Assembly (NCBI GenBank): GCA_964518955.1
Contig: CAZFHS010000027.1
Location: forward strand, 20,377 to 84,376
Reading direction: 5' to 3'
Source: JBDGYW01 sp964518955
Lineage (GTDB): Bacteria; Gemmatimonadota; Gemmatimonadetes; Gemmatimonadales; GWC2-71-9
Length of the DNA stretch: 64,000 nucleotides
Shown here: piece after piece, positions 16,706-25,855 of the stretch
Numbering within the stretch: position 1 is the first letter of the stretch
How the letters are laid out: each line of letters opens with the position of its first letter
Made by a program: the position numbers and the translations under genes
Notes under the pieces: generated by a model
Told to the model about the DNA's origin: nothing
Databases searched by the model: none
Seen by the model: only the letters and a program-made list of their open reading frames with translations

Positions 16706-19502
16706 CCGACATCGGATCGACACGTGCGGCTCGGCGCGCCGGTAACCATGCCGCAACCAACGTCACCAGACCCAACAGTGATGCAACTGCAACAAGTGTG
16801 AGAGGATCCGACGGCGCGATGTTGAACAGCACACTTTTCATTAGCGGCGTCGCAAGCAACGATAGCGCCAACCCGATTGTGACCCCAATGCCAACCACGG
16901 CCATTATCTCCCACACTACCATCCCGAACACCCGCCTCCCACTCGCGCCAAGTGCGATCCGAATACCCATCTCAGCCGAACGTCTCGAGACCACAAACGC
17001 TACGACTGCATAGAGCCCCAAGCTCGCCAACAGCAAAGCCAGACCTCCGAAAACGCCGAGCATGCCGGCAGCCGCCCTGGGCAACGCCAATGCTTGTGAT
17101 ATGTGCGCCGACATCGTGCCAGCCTGGTGTACGGGCACATCGTTGTCGATGGACCGGAGCTCTCGCCGCATCATGGCAACGGTCTCGCTTGGATCACCTG
17201 CTGTCCTCGCTACTACATACGCGCGTGACACTCCGGAATACTGAGCCAGCGGGCGGAAGAACATCGGGGTAGGCGGTTCGTCGGGCGACCGCACCTTGAA
17301 GTCCTGCACGACACCAACGACACGCACCCACGAATCTGGGTAGCCTTGATGACGATATCGTCGGCCCACTGCATCAGGCGTTCCAAAGTAACGGAGCGCA
17401 AAGGTCTCATTGATCAAAGCGACCCGCTCCGTGCCATCAATATCTGTATCGGTGAAGTTGCGACCGTAAACCACGGGCACCTGAAACGCAGCGAGGAGTT
17501 CGGGGTCGATGAACCCATAGATCACTTCTACCTCGCCCGTACCGGTTACCTGCTGGTAGTCTTCCACCTCGAGCGTGCTGGATCCCCCCGAGGCACTGGT
17601 AGGTAGCCGAGTGGTCATACCGACCGATTCCACGCCGGGGAGTCCGCCAACCCGCCGTCGTAACTCGGCGAAGATCTGCCTTCCGGCCTCGCCCTCGTAG
17701 CCTGCCTCACGAACGTCGACTTGCAGGACTGCGATTCCGTCGGCAGAGTACCCTAGGTTCACGCTCTGGGCGTTCTTCAGGCTACGGATCATGAGTCCAG
17801 CTGCCACCAATAGAACGATCGAGGCTGCGACTTGAATAACCACCAAGATGTTCCTCATTCCCAGCCAGCGTCGGCGTTGCGACGTCCGCTTGCCGACGTT
17901 GAACGCCTCATTGGAATCCTTCAGACTCGGTACCAGGTCGGGCCTGGAGGCTTTGAGCGCGGGCGCCAGGCCGAACACCACGCCGGTCAACACCGACAGA
18001 CAGAGGGCAAAGCTCAACACCCTAAGATCGAGATTCACTTCTATCGTGACGGAAAGAGGTAGCGGGGGTTGTTTGGCAACCAGCAAGCGGCCGCCGGCAT
18101 GAGCAAAGAGAAGGCCTACGACCCCGCCGGCGGTGGATAAGATCACGCTTTCTGTCAGAAGGTGACGCACCAAGCGGCCACGCGTCGCGCCTACAGCGAG
18201 CCTGATTGCCACCTCTCGCCCACGAGTCGAGGCGCGTGCCAGAAGGAGATTGGCAAGGTTACCGCATGCGATCAGCAAAACCATGCCGACCACGGCCATT
18301 AGCATTGCACCCCCAGCGTATAGATAGGTGTCGCCGTCCGGGTGCTGCCGGACGCGGCTGGCGGGGTACACCGTGATGTCCCGACCTTCATTGAGATCGG
18401 GATAGTCGGTTGCCAATCGCTGAGCCAAAGTGTTCATCGCCGCCTGCGCCTGCTCCGAGCTAACGCCGGGCACCAGGCGGGCAATCGCCAAGAACCAATG
18501 ATCTTGCCTACGCTCCAACGTGTTCCAGTAAAAATCGCCGCCGACAGGCCCAGCTGATGAAATGGAAAGCCAGAAGTCGTTGTCGATTCCAGGCAGTACA
18601 CCGGTGTATCCTTCCGGCCCAACACCGATGATCGTCACTGTAGCCCCATTCAGCCGTACCGGGCGGCCCAAAATATCTTGATCGCCTCCGAAGAGTTTCT
18701 GCCAGGAACGAAAACTCACGACCGCAACAGGTTGCCCGCCGGGCACATCGTGGAGCTGTTCGAGCCATCGCCCTCTCGAGGGCGAGAGGCCGAGTACCGA
18801 CATGTACCCCGATGTTACGTAGGAAACGGTGACTTGCTGAGCTTCACCCGCATCGGTGTAATACCTAGCAGTCCTGGCATTTATCATCGCCATTACACCC
18901 GAAAAGACATCGGTGAACTCGGCCATGTCGCGATAGGCGGGATAAGAGTTGGAGCTGGGATTTCCGTCGTCCGAATCCTGGTAGATCCAGACCAACTCTT
19001 TCGGATTCTCCCACGGAAGCGGACGGAAAAGCAGTGAGTCGACGACGCTGAAGATGGCGGTGTTTGCACCAATCCCAAGAGCAACGATCACAATGGCGAT
19101 CGAAGCGAACCCGGGTGATCTGGCCAGAATCCGAATCGAGTGTTTGATATCCTGAATGACGGACTCCAAGTGCGGACCTCTACTTCCAGGTGAAATAGCA
19201 GGTTCCAAAGATGCGGGGCGCGCGCTGGGCGCCTTCACCCTCTTCAGGCCCCACTGTTCGAGCCTTTCGGGCAATGCTGTCTTCCCGATATCCCGGAGCG
19301 TCTCTACCCAGAACCCAAGCCGAGCCTTGAAACGCCCCTGTTGATGTGCCCGACCTAACCGAGTACTGAAAAGCTCCTGCATCCCGGCACCGTACTGCTG
19401 CCTGAAGTTTTTCGGGTAACAGAACAACAGGACTCGAAAGAGCCATTCTTCCGAACGCCACCGCACTCGCGGTGCGGTCTTATCAGATCGCGAATCCGAC
19501 AC
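16689..19502 (-). CDS. ADOP-type large permease (duplicated MacB/FtsX-like), paralogue 1
   Basis: A 937-residue inner-membrane protein. An N-terminal cytoplasmic region of about 100 residues (FRVLLFCYPKNFRQQYGAGM) precedes a first MacB-PCD/FtsX unit (SIRILARSPGFASIAIVIVA, LGIGANTAIFSVVDSLLFRP) and a second periplasmic plus FtsX unit ending PARRAARVDPMSAMRAE. The conserved GGAMLMAVVGMVLLIACGNL and LLARASTRGREVAIRLA segments are typical. These giant permeases occur as orphan genes in Acidobacteriota and Gemmatimonadota, usually beside a PadR regulator and without a clear adjacent ATPase; none is seen here. The GTG start lies two bases past the PadR stop, so the two are co-translated. Cargo is unknown. 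Confidence 0.88.
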   Translation of the reverse strand: MSDSRSDKTAPRVRWRSEEWLFRVLLFCYPKNFRQQYGAGMQELFSTRLGRAHQQGRFKARLGFWVETLRDIGKTALPERLEQWGLKRVKAPSARPASLEPAISPGSRGPHLESVIQDIKHSIRILARSPGFASIAIVIVALGIGANTAIFSVVDSLLFRPLPWENPKELVWIYQDSDDGNPSSNSYPAYRDMAEFTDVFSGVMAMINARTARYYTDAGEAQQVTVSYVTSGYMSVLGLSPSRGRWLEQLHDVPGGQPVAVVSFRSWQKLFGGDQDILGRPVRLNGATVTIIGVGPEGYTGVLPGIDNDFWLSISSAGPVGGDFYWNTLERRQDHWFLAIARLVPGVSSEQAQAAMNTLAQRLATDYPDLNEGRDITVYPASRVRQHPDGDTYLYAGGAMLMAVVGMVLLIACGNLANLLLARASTRGREVAIRLAVGATRGRLVRHLLTESVILSTAGGVVGLLFAHAGGRLLVAKQPPLPLSVTIEVNLDLRVLSFALCLSVLTGVVFGLAPALKASRPDLVPSLKDSNEAFNVGKRTSQRRRWLGMRNILVVIQVAASIVLLVAAGLMIRSLKNAQSVNLGYSADGIAVLQVDVREAGYEGEAGRQIFAELRRRVGGLPGVESVGMTTRLPTSASGGSSTLEVEDYQQVTGTGEVEVIYGFIDPELLAAFQVPVVYGRNFTDTDIDGTERVALINETFALRYFGTPDAVGRRYRHQGYPDSWVRVVGVVQDFKVRSPDEPPTPMFFRPLAQYSGVSRAYVVARTAGDPSETVAMMRRELRSIDNDVPVHQAGTMSAHISQALALPRAAAGMLGVFGGLALLLASLGLYAVVAFVVSRRSAEMGIRIALGASGRRVFGMVVWEIMAVVGIGVTIGLALSLLATPLMKSVLFNIAPSDPLTLVAVASLLGLVTLVAAWLPARRAARVDPMSAMRAE

Positions 19503-19504
19503 TC

Positions 19505-19855
19505 TCAGCGTGCCTCGTGCAGCACCTGTCGCTGCTTGGCCACTTCCACTATGCGCTGATACCTCAGCGCTTCGGCCTCGAGAACGGTTCTCCCAGCATC
19601 AGTGATCGCGTGGAATTTCCTTCGCGGATCCTCGTCTACCGCAGGAGGTGGCACCTCTCTGACGAGCCCGTCGCGCACCATCTCCTTGAGCGACCTGTAG
19701 AGAGTTCCCGGGCCGAGGCGTACTGCGCCATTCGTCGCCTGCTCTACTGCATCGGCAATGCCAAGACCGTGTTGTGGATCCTCGGAGAGAGCCAGGAGAA
19801 TGTGAAAAACAGCTGGTTTCAACACAGAGTCGAATTGCGATTCCGTAGACGCCAT
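19505..19855 (-). CDS. PadR-family transcriptional regulator 1
   Basis: A 116-residue winged-helix regulator. Features: VFHILLALSEDPQHGLGIADAV, then the recognition region LGPGTLYRSLKEMVRDGLV, wing and ARRKFHAITDAG-like motif (DPRRKFHAITDAGRTVL), and a short C-terminal dimerisation helix. PadR proteins usually repress and respond to small molecules or stress. It is transcribed with the ADOP permease directly behind it. A cluster of TGGATA/TATCCA half sites overlaps its -10 element, so self-repression is likely. Confidence 0.9.
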   Translation of the reverse strand: MASTESQFDSVLKPAVFHILLALSEDPQHGLGIADAVEQATNGAVRLGPGTLYRSLKEMVRDGLVREVPPPAVDEDPRRKFHAITDAGRTVLEAEALRYQRIVEVAKQRQVLHEAR

Positions 19856-19878
19856 CTGTCGAGCCTTTGTGGTGGTTT

Positions 19879-19916
19879 TGGATATCTATCCATTATAGAT
19901 ATATCCATTTTGGATA
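19879..19916. promoter_or_regulatory. PadR operator cluster over the padR/ADOP promoter
   Basis: Three overlapping inverted repeats are packed in 38 bases: TGGATA-TC-TATCCA (19879-19892), ATATCTAT-N5-ATAGATAT (19882-19902) and TATCCA-TTT-TGGATA (19902-19916). On the minus strand a consensus -10 TATAAT (19897-19892) lies inside them, 37 bases before the PadR start. This layout fits autorepression. Site identity is inferred from position. Confidence 0.7.
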
Positions 19917-19961
19917 AATAGCAACACAATCAATGCGTAGCCCTCGAAAAGTGATCGTACC

Positions 19962-20819
19962 CTACCTGTGCAGACCCTCGATCCTGGCCATGAGCTGATG
20001 CTGGTCGGCCGCACCGGACGCGCCCATGATGCCCTCCCCGGTCCGAACCACTCCAACCAGACCTTGGTAGGGGATCTCTCGGAACAGCACAATATGACCG
20101 TTGTGCGCGGTCGATTCCCAGGCGCCCGACAGACGCTCCCATATGGCGTTGATCGACTCATGAGCAGTCGGGAGCATCGCAAAGCCCTGCCATGGTTCCG
20201 CACCATCCTCAGCGTATTCGGCATACATGCAGTCGCTCAGCTCTGTGAGCCCGAGGAATCCTTCGCGCTGAAAACCTGCGGTGCCGGGCAAACGGCCATG
20301 CTCTGGTAAAAGCGCGAGTTCTTCGGGATACTCCGACGGCCCCGGAAGCGCATTTGAAATGGCCTCGAGCAACGAACGGCCGTTCTCTTCGGTGAGTTCC
20401 CCCTCGAACACATTCACCTTCACATACCTGCTGCCCTTTAGGAGAAGTGCCTGGTAGGGCGGTGAGATGATTGCTTCCGTGGCGCCCGGAATCTCGATTC
20501 CCGGATCGGGACGCTCTCTCACGTAAACGCCGAAAGCATTGAGAGGTGTACCCAGGTTGTAGTAGTCGACGGTCACCACTAGGCCGCTCGATTCCAGGTC
20601 CCCCGTGTGACAGGTCTCGAGCTCGTATTCGACGAACAGCTCGGCGGCGCCGTTGATGTACTCCCAGAGATTGTCGGCCGTGTACATCCGGACGTCACTG
20701 GCTACCGACCAGCCGTCTAGCTCGGGGAAGCCCACCTCCTGGCTCGCGCACGGAATCGCGAGGCTGACGGATGCAAGGGCAACCACTGACTTGGTCCACA
20801 AAACTCGACTCAAATTCAC
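19962..20819 (-). CDS. Secreted DUF6599-like protein
   Basis: A 285-residue protein starting with GTG (AGGAG seven bases upstream) and a signal peptide (cleavage near IPCASQE). The string DNLWEYINGAAELFVEYELE near residue 50 and the VDYYNLGTPLNAFGVYVRERP segment match the DUF6599 family, whose members have no known activity. The latter half has GFLGLTELSDCMYAEYAEDG and MLPTAHESINAIWERL. It is the third gene of an operon with two Tat aldo/keto reductases, and family members are commonly found near similar redox genes (recalled, not checked). It probably works in the same periplasmic process. Confidence 0.65.
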   Translation of the reverse strand: MNLSRVLWTKSVVALASVSLAIPCASQEVGFPELDGWSVASDVRMYTADNLWEYINGAAELFVEYELETCHTGDLESSGLVVTVDYYNLGTPLNAFGVYVRERPDPGIEIPGATEAIISPPYQALLLKGSRYVKVNVFEGELTEENGRSLLEAISNALPGPSEYPEELALLPEHGRLPGTAGFQREGFLGLTELSDCMYAEYAEDGAEPWQGFAMLPTAHESINAIWERLSGAWESTAHNGHIVLFREIPYQGLVGVVRTGEGIMGASGAADQHQLMARIEGLHR

Positions 20820-20850
20820 TTAGTGTCTCCTGTAGTACTGCTTCCTCCAA

Positions 20851-22143
20851 TTACCCCAAAGTCAGCATTGAGTGCGCTGCGAGCATCCGTGGTTTGATCT
20901 CGAACCCATGCGGACAAGCTCCGTTGCACGGAGCGGTGCAATCGCCGCATGTCGAGCCCTTGGCACTCGCCAACGATGCGTACCTGCTCATGGCATGCTT
21001 CTCACGCCCCTGCCCTTCGAAATAATACGCATACCTCATGATTCTGCTGACCGGCACCTCGTTCGGACAGGCTCCCGCACACTCGACACATCCATGCCTG
21101 CAATAACGTGAGTTTGACACCCGTCCCAACTCTTCGAGCATCTGCTCATCCGCTTCCGAGAGGCTAGTGCCAGAGATCGCAACAACACGGTCAATGTTGT
21201 CGAAATCGTTGAGGCTAATGCAGACCGTGTGCGCGTCGGGGTTCTGGAGCACCCACTGAATGCTGCCGAATCGCAGTTGGTCGTCTGTACGGAGCCCAAA
21301 CCGCTCGGTGAACTCTCTCTCTACTTCCGACATGTTGTCGGGATCAAACTTGTCGTAGTGGAGTACGCCAGGCGCACTCTTCATGATTGTCGCGCCAACG
21401 TTGTTTGCCTTGCACGCTGCAAGAACCTGTTCCCCACCTTCGCGATTCATGTAGTTGTAGACGAACAACATCATGTCGAAACGCCCGTCCTCAGCCGCCG
21501 CTAGAAGCACATCGGACATGTTTCCCTGCCCGGTCCTAGAAGGTCCGTGGTAGGACACGCCGCCGAATTTCACCCTTCCCTCGGCCTTCATGCGTTCGAT
21601 TGCCGCATGGTAGCCTGGGTGATCTAGGAACTCGACCGTGGGCGTGTGGTGCAACGAAAACGCATCGATGTAGTCGGTGTTCAGGCGCTCCAGACTCTGA
21701 CGGATTCGGTTAGCTACCTCCTCCTCGGTCTCGCCACCGCGAAACACCGCCTTCGTCGCGATGAAGATGTTTTCCCGGCCTATATGTGGTATTGCTTCGC
21801 CAATCGCGCGTTCCGCGGCGCCGTTCCCGTAAGATTCCGCGGTGTCGAAGTAGTTGACACCCTTATCGAAAGCAGCGCGGACGAGCGACGGTTCCCTGAG
21901 CGGGCCTGTTCCAAAACCGATGTCGGAAACTCGCCAGCCTGTCCGGCCAAGCGTGCGGTAGGTCTGAATGTGAGGTTCCTGGCGGTCAATTCCTCCCAAT
22001 GAGCCAGGAGACCGGCTCGCACCAGCCGATGCAGGTGTCGCGGAAACCGCTATGCCACCGGCTATCGTGGCACCGCCTGCACGTACGAAATTCCTGCGAG
22101 AAATGCTGCTGTTCCTTGGTCTCTGGCATGAATCTCCGCCCAT
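20851..22143 (-). CDS. Tat-exported aldo/keto reductase with two C-terminal Fe-S motifs (AKR-1)
   Basis: A 430-residue protein. The start ATG at 22143 sits six bases after AGGAGG; an upstream extension was dropped. A twin-arginine signal (SRRNFVRAGG) precedes an AKR TIM barrel with the full tetrad Asp100 (FDTAESYG), Tyr105, Lys131 (FIATKA) and His165 (LHHTPT). The C-terminus carries two [4Fe-4S] type motifs, CRHGCVECAGACP and CGDCTAPCNGACP. This AKR plus ferredoxin architecture suggests electrons from Fe-S clusters rather than, or in addition to, NADPH. It is expected to fold with cofactor in the cytoplasm and be exported. It is second in the operon after AKR-2 and before DUF6599. Substrate unknown. 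Confidence 0.85.
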   Translation of the reverse strand: MGGDSCQRPRNSSISRRNFVRAGGATIAGGIAVSATPASAGASRSPGSLGGIDRQEPHIQTYRTLGRTGWRVSDIGFGTGPLREPSLVRAAFDKGVNYFDTAESYGNGAAERAIGEAIPHIGRENIFIATKAVFRGGETEEEVANRIRQSLERLNTDYIDAFSLHHTPTVEFLDHPGYHAAIERMKAEGRVKFGGVSYHGPSRTGQGNMSDVLLAAAEDGRFDMMLFVYNYMNREGGEQVLAACKANNVGATIMKSAPGVLHYDKFDPDNMSEVEREFTERFGLRTDDQLRFGSIQWVLQNPDAHTVCISLNDFDNIDRVVAISGTSLSEADEQMLEELGRVSNSRYCRHGCVECAGACPNEVPVSRIMRYAYYFEGQGREKHAMSRYASLASAKGSTCGDCTAPCNGACPHGFEIKPRMLAAHSMLTLG

Positions 22144-22177
22144 CAAAAGCCTCCTCTTGATTTGCTCATAACCCATT

Positions 22178-22199
22178 CCCCCTTCCCCGCCCCTACCCC
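22178..22199 (-). other. G-quadruplex-forming motif between AKR-2 and AKR-1
   Basis: The minus (coding) strand has four G runs of four or five bases with loops of 2, 1 and 2 bases. It overlaps the AKR-2 stop codon and lies about 20 bases before the AKR-1 ribosome site, so it would be present in the mRNA. Formation is predicted from pattern only. Confidence 0.5.
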
Positions 22200-23590
22200 A
22201 ACGTCAACAACGAATGCGCCTTCAGCAGCTGCTGCTGAACGTCCAACTTGTTCGGGCAAGCTCCCGTGCATGGCGCACTACAGTTCTCACATGCTGAAGC
22301 GTCGGCTGCCTCGAGATCCGCATACTTTTGCATGGCGTACTTCTCGTAGCCCTGCCCCTCGTAATAGTAGGAGTAGCGCATGATCGTGCTGACAGGCACG
22401 CCACTCGGGCAGCTGCCCGCGCAGTCGAAACAACCATGCCTACAATAACGGTCGTTCAAGACGGCACCGAATTCCTGCAGCAATTGACCCTCAGCCGGCG
22501 TCATCCTAGTGCCCGAGAGCGGCATCACCTTATCCACGAGCTCGAAGTCGGTGAAGCTCACATTGGTTGCGTGCATGTCTGGATTCTGCATGACCCAATG
22601 GATGCTGGCGAGGCGCAGTTGTTCCTGTGTTTCAATGGCAAAACGCTCCACGAATGGCCGAGTGCGTTCGTACGTCTCCTTCTGACGATCGGCCTGCGCT
22701 TGGAGCCGGTCCAGCGCCGATTGGCGAGTTCCACCCCTACTCACCATGCGCTCCACCATGCGTTCCTGCGCCTCGGTGAGGTTGTCGGGATCGACTGGCT
22801 CGAATTGCAGCACGCCCGGGGAGGTCTTCATCGCCGTCGTTCCAACGTTGTTCGCTTTGCAGGCCGCCAATATTCGGTCAGAGTCTTCGTGGTTCAGGAA
22901 GTTGCACACCAGCAACATCACATCGAATCGCCCATCTTCCGCAGCAGCGCACAACACGTCGGCCATGCTGTCTTGTTCGTCGTTACGTGGGCCGTGGTAT
23001 GAAACGGCCGCGTGACGGACACGGCCTTCGGCCTTCAGAGTCGCGATCGCAGCATGGTACCCTGGATGGCTGAGCGCCTCGATGGTCGGCGGACCGTGAA
23101 TGCCGTGGGCATCGATGTAATCGGTCTGAAGGCGTTCCAGGCTGCCCCGAATTCGGTTCAAGATCGTCTCTTCAGTATCGTCGTCGCCGATACGCATCCT
23201 GTCGTGAATGAAGACGCTCGACCTGTCCACATGTTGGAGGGCTTCTCCAATGACCCGTTCGGTCTCGCCGCGGCTGTACCCCTCCGCGGTGTCGATGAGG
23301 TTCACACCCTTGTCGAGTGCGTAGCGGACGACAGAGGGCTCTCTCAGCCTATTGGTGCCCATCGCGATGTCGGAAGCCTGCCAGCCAGTCCGGCCTAGTG
23401 TGTTGAACCGTCGCACTCTCGCTGAACGATCGCCAAATCTCGGGAACAAACCGGCGGCCGGGCTGGCGCTGGCCTGAGTTGGTGTCACGCTGATGGCAGC
23501 TCCACCAGCCAAGGCAGCACCTCCAGCCCTGACAAAGTTCCTACGAGAGAGTTCATCGTTCTTGTGGTCCGGCTGGGTGCCCTTGGTCAT
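22193..23590 (-). CDS. Tat-exported aldo/keto reductase with Fe-S motifs and missing catalytic Lys (AKR-2)
   Basis: A 465-residue paralogue of AKR-1 with a twin-arginine signal (SRRNFVRAGG) and GGAGG five bases before the ATG. Alignment to AKR-1 is gap-free over the first 165 residues: Asp100 (LIDTAEGY), Tyr105 and His165 (GIHGPP) are kept, but the tetrad Lys131 is Arg (FIHDRM). A lysine-to-arginine change normally removes most AKR activity. An insert of about 25 residues rich in charged residues lies around residues 290-315. The two C-terminal Fe-S motifs are intact (CRHGCFDCAGSCP, CENCSAPCTGACP), so electron transfer may be its main role. It is first in the operon. Confidence 0.85.
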   Translation of the reverse strand: MTKGTQPDHKNDELSRRNFVRAGGAALAGGAAISVTPTQASASPAAGLFPRFGDRSARVRRFNTLGRTGWQASDIAMGTNRLREPSVVRYALDKGVNLIDTAEGYSRGETERVIGEALQHVDRSSVFIHDRMRIGDDDTEETILNRIRGSLERLQTDYIDAHGIHGPPTIEALSHPGYHAAIATLKAEGRVRHAAVSYHGPRNDEQDSMADVLCAAAEDGRFDVMLLVCNFLNHEDSDRILAACKANNVGTTAMKTSPGVLQFEPVDPDNLTEAQERMVERMVSRGGTRQSALDRLQAQADRQKETYERTRPFVERFAIETQEQLRLASIHWVMQNPDMHATNVSFTDFELVDKVMPLSGTRMTPAEGQLLQEFGAVLNDRYCRHGCFDCAGSCPSGVPVSTIMRYSYYYEGQGYEKYAMQKYADLEAADASACENCSAPCTGACPNKLDVQQQLLKAHSLLTLG

Positions 23591-23669
23591 GACTTCCTCC
23601 AGTCGTCTGAAGTTTCCCGCTCAAGGCAGTACTGGTCCACTGGGCGTGCTCGTCCAATGGGATTTCTCT

Positions 23670-23675
23670 ATTGTA
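23670..23675 (-). promoter_or_regulatory. Possible -10 element for the AKR-2/AKR-1/DUF6599 operon
   Basis: On the minus strand TACAAT lies 80 bases upstream of AKR-2 within the divergent gap (23591-23833) that also serves the DUF362 gene. No good -35 is seen, so this is weak. The rest of the gap shows no clear repeat. Confidence 0.3.
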
Positions 23676-23833
23676 TACGCAGAATCGGCGCCCGGGGTTG
23701 ACCAGAAAGCATAAATCGCCGGGCCACATTCAAGTATAACCATTTATTGCGTCGCGTTGCCTGCACTTGCAGAACATCCACTGGTACTATGTATGTTACT
23801 ACTTCGTCATAAGTTTTTCTCTGGAGGTTACAG

Positions 23834-24766
23834 ATGCATCGGCGCATGACCCGACGCACTTTCATTGAAGCCGCAGCAGCAGGCACCGCTGCCATGAGCC
23901 TTTCCCCGTTTCCCCTGACGCGTCAATCCCGCTCCGATATGGCAATTGTGACGTGGACGACACCTGAGGACAGCGACGAAGCGATTGCCCACGAGGCACG
24001 AAGACTAACCGAAGAGGCCATCAATGCTCTCGGAGGAATGAGCCGCTTTGTCTCGAACGGTGACGTAGTCTGGGTCAAGCCCAACATCGGCTGGGACCGG
24101 CGTCCCGAGCAGGCGGCAAACACGAATCCTGACGTCGTGGCAACAGTGGTTCGTCTCTGCTTGGAAGCGGGAGCCAAAACCGTCAAACTCTCCGATTCCC
24201 CTTGCAATGACGAGCGGAGGACGTTCGTGCGCAGCGGCATCAAGGCAGCAGCTGAAGAAGCCGGTGCAGACGTGTTCTTCCTCGACCGACGCAAGTTCAG
24301 GCGCATGGACATCGGCGGGCAGAATCTGAGGTCATGGGAGGTTTACACCGACTACGTGGAATGCGACAAGCGGATCAATCTACCGATCGTAAAACACCAC
24401 AGCCTGACCCAGATGACCCTCGCCATCAAAAACCTGATGGGTATAGTCGGAGGAAACCGCAGCCAGCTGCACCAGAACCTCGGCCCGGTAATGGCCGATG
24501 TCGCCAAGTTCGTTCCGTCCGACCTCGTCGTGATGGACGCCGTCCGCGTGTTAACGGGTAACGGCCCTCAGGGTGGCAGCCTCCGTGATGTGGAGAGGAA
24601 AGACATCGTAGCAGCCGGCATCGACACAGTGGCAATGGACGCGTATGGATCGACGCTGTTCGGCTACGAGCCGGACCATTTCACGTCCACCAAGGCAGGC
24701 GAGGCAATTGGGCTCGGCACATCGAATTTTGAAAGTCTGAACCCGCGCCGGCTGGAAGTATCCTGA
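23834..24766 (+). CDS. Tat-exported DUF362 protein
   Basis: A 310-residue protein beginning with a twin-arginine signal (TRRTFIEAAAAG); GGAGG lies six bases before the ATG. The DUF362 core is visible: VWVKPNIGWDR, NTNPDVVATVVRLCLEAGAK, LSDSPCNDERRTF, LPIVKHHSLTQMTLAIKNLMG and the end GSTLFGYEPDHFTSTK. DUF362 proteins often occur fused or next to 4Fe-4S ferredoxins and have no fixed biochemical role. Here no Fe-S motif is in the protein itself; two ferredoxin-type genes follow. It starts the plus-strand half of the redox cluster, divergent from the AKR operon. Confidence 0.85.
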   Translation: MHRRMTRRTFIEAAAAGTAAMSLSPFPLTRQSRSDMAIVTWTTPEDSDEAIAHEARRLTEEAINALGGMSRFVSNGDVVWVKPNIGWDRRPEQAANTNPDVVATVVRLCLEAGAKTVKLSDSPCNDERRTFVRSGIKAAAEEAGADVFFLDRRKFRRMDIGGQNLRSWEVYTDYVECDKRINLPIVKHHSLTQMTLAIKNLMGIVGGNRSQLHQNLGPVMADVAKFVPSDLVVMDAVRVLTGNGPQGGSLRDVERKDIVAAGIDTVAMDAYGSTLFGYEPDHFTSTKAGEAIGLGTSNFESLNPRRLEVS

Positions 24767-24820
24767 CCAGGGCCGCCGCTGACGCGGCGGCTTCCTCAAT
24801 TTCGAAAACTGGAGTGACTA

Positions 24821-25855
24821 TTGGCAGCTGACAGAGTTTCCAAGAGCCGCTTTGCCGTGTTTGCACCAACCCTGGTGAACTTCCGCCGGCTTTCGCAATT
24901 CCTTTTTCTCGTCCTCTTCTTCGTCCTGTTGATACGCACGACTCTCGTAGGTGAAGACGACACCGAACCCTGGGCAACCTTCTTCTTCGACATTGATCCG
25001 CTGATTCTTCTATCGACGCTCTTCGCGTCGCACGCGGTGTTGTCGGGAATGCTGCTAGCCCTGGTTACGGTAGCGTTGACGCTACTTTTGGGTCGCTTTT
25101 TCTGCGGCTGGGTTTGCCCCGTGGGAGCAACGTTCAACATCGTGAGTTGGGCGCGCAAAGCGCCGCTTCCGAAGCTGATCAAGACGGGAGCATGGAATCA
25201 GTGGCAGAAGAGCAAATACCTGCTGCTCACAGGCTTGCTCGTTTCCGCACTCGCGGGTTTGAATCTGGCCGGCGTGTTCGATCCATTTTCGCTCTTCTAC
25301 CGGACGATGGCCACCAGCGTCTATCCGGCATTCCAATGGGGAGCGGAGCAGCTTTTCGGTTGGATTTACTACACCGATCCTGGTATCGGCCCCGTCCGCC
25401 TGACGCTGATATCGGAACCCATTTACAGTGTGCTTCGCGACTACGTGCTCACTAACCAGCCGTTAGCATACGCCGGCGGCGTGCTGATTGGCATTCTGTT
25501 TGTGTTCCTGGTTGTGATGGCACTCTTTCACTTCAGGTTCTGGTGCCGATATCTGTGCCCGCTGGGTGCACTGCTCGGAGTGTTGTCGAAAACCGGGAGA
25601 ATCCACCTCATCCTGAACAACGACCGTTGCAACGACTGCAAGATGTGCGTCGCTTTTTGCCCCGGCGCATGCGACCCTCATCTCTCGGGTCGTTGGAAGA
25701 AGGAAGAGTGTTACCTCTGTTTCACCTGTAGGGATGCGTGCCCCTCGGCGGCAATTTCCTTCGATATGAAGTTGGGAGACATGTCCAAGGAGTTGGTGGG
25801 CGCTATCGAAGCCGTCGGGCATACCGAATCTGTGGTTGGGGAAAACGATGGCTAA
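24821..25855 (+). CDS. NapH-like membrane 4Fe-4S protein
   Basis: A 344-residue inner-membrane protein starting at TTG (GGAG seven bases upstream). About five transmembrane segments are seen. The paired membrane motifs FCGWVCPVGA and WCRYLCPLGA are the hallmark of the NapH/MauN/RnfE-like polyferredoxin family. Two C-terminal [4Fe-4S] motifs follow: CNDCKMCVAFCPGAC and CYLCFTCRDACP. The family oxidises quinol and passes electrons to soluble or exported Fe-S partners. No napA or napB is nearby, so nitrate reduction is not supported. Its stop overlaps the next gene's start by 8 bases. Confidence 0.88.
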   Translation: MAADRVSKSRFAVFAPTLVNFRRLSQFLFLVLFFVLLIRTTLVGEDDTEPWATFFFDIDPLILLSTLFASHAVLSGMLLALVTVALTLLLGRFFCGWVCPVGATFNIVSWARKAPLPKLIKTGAWNQWQKSKYLLLTGLLVSALAGLNLAGVFDPFSLFYRTMATSVYPAFQWGAEQLFGWIYYTDPGIGPVRLTLISEPIYSVLRDYVLTNQPLAYAGGVLIGILFVFLVVMALFHFRFWCRYLCPLGALLGVLSKTGRIHLILNNDRCNDCKMCVAFCPGACDPHLSGRWKKEECYLCFTCRDACPSAAISFDMKLGDMSKELVGAIEAVGHTESVVGENDG

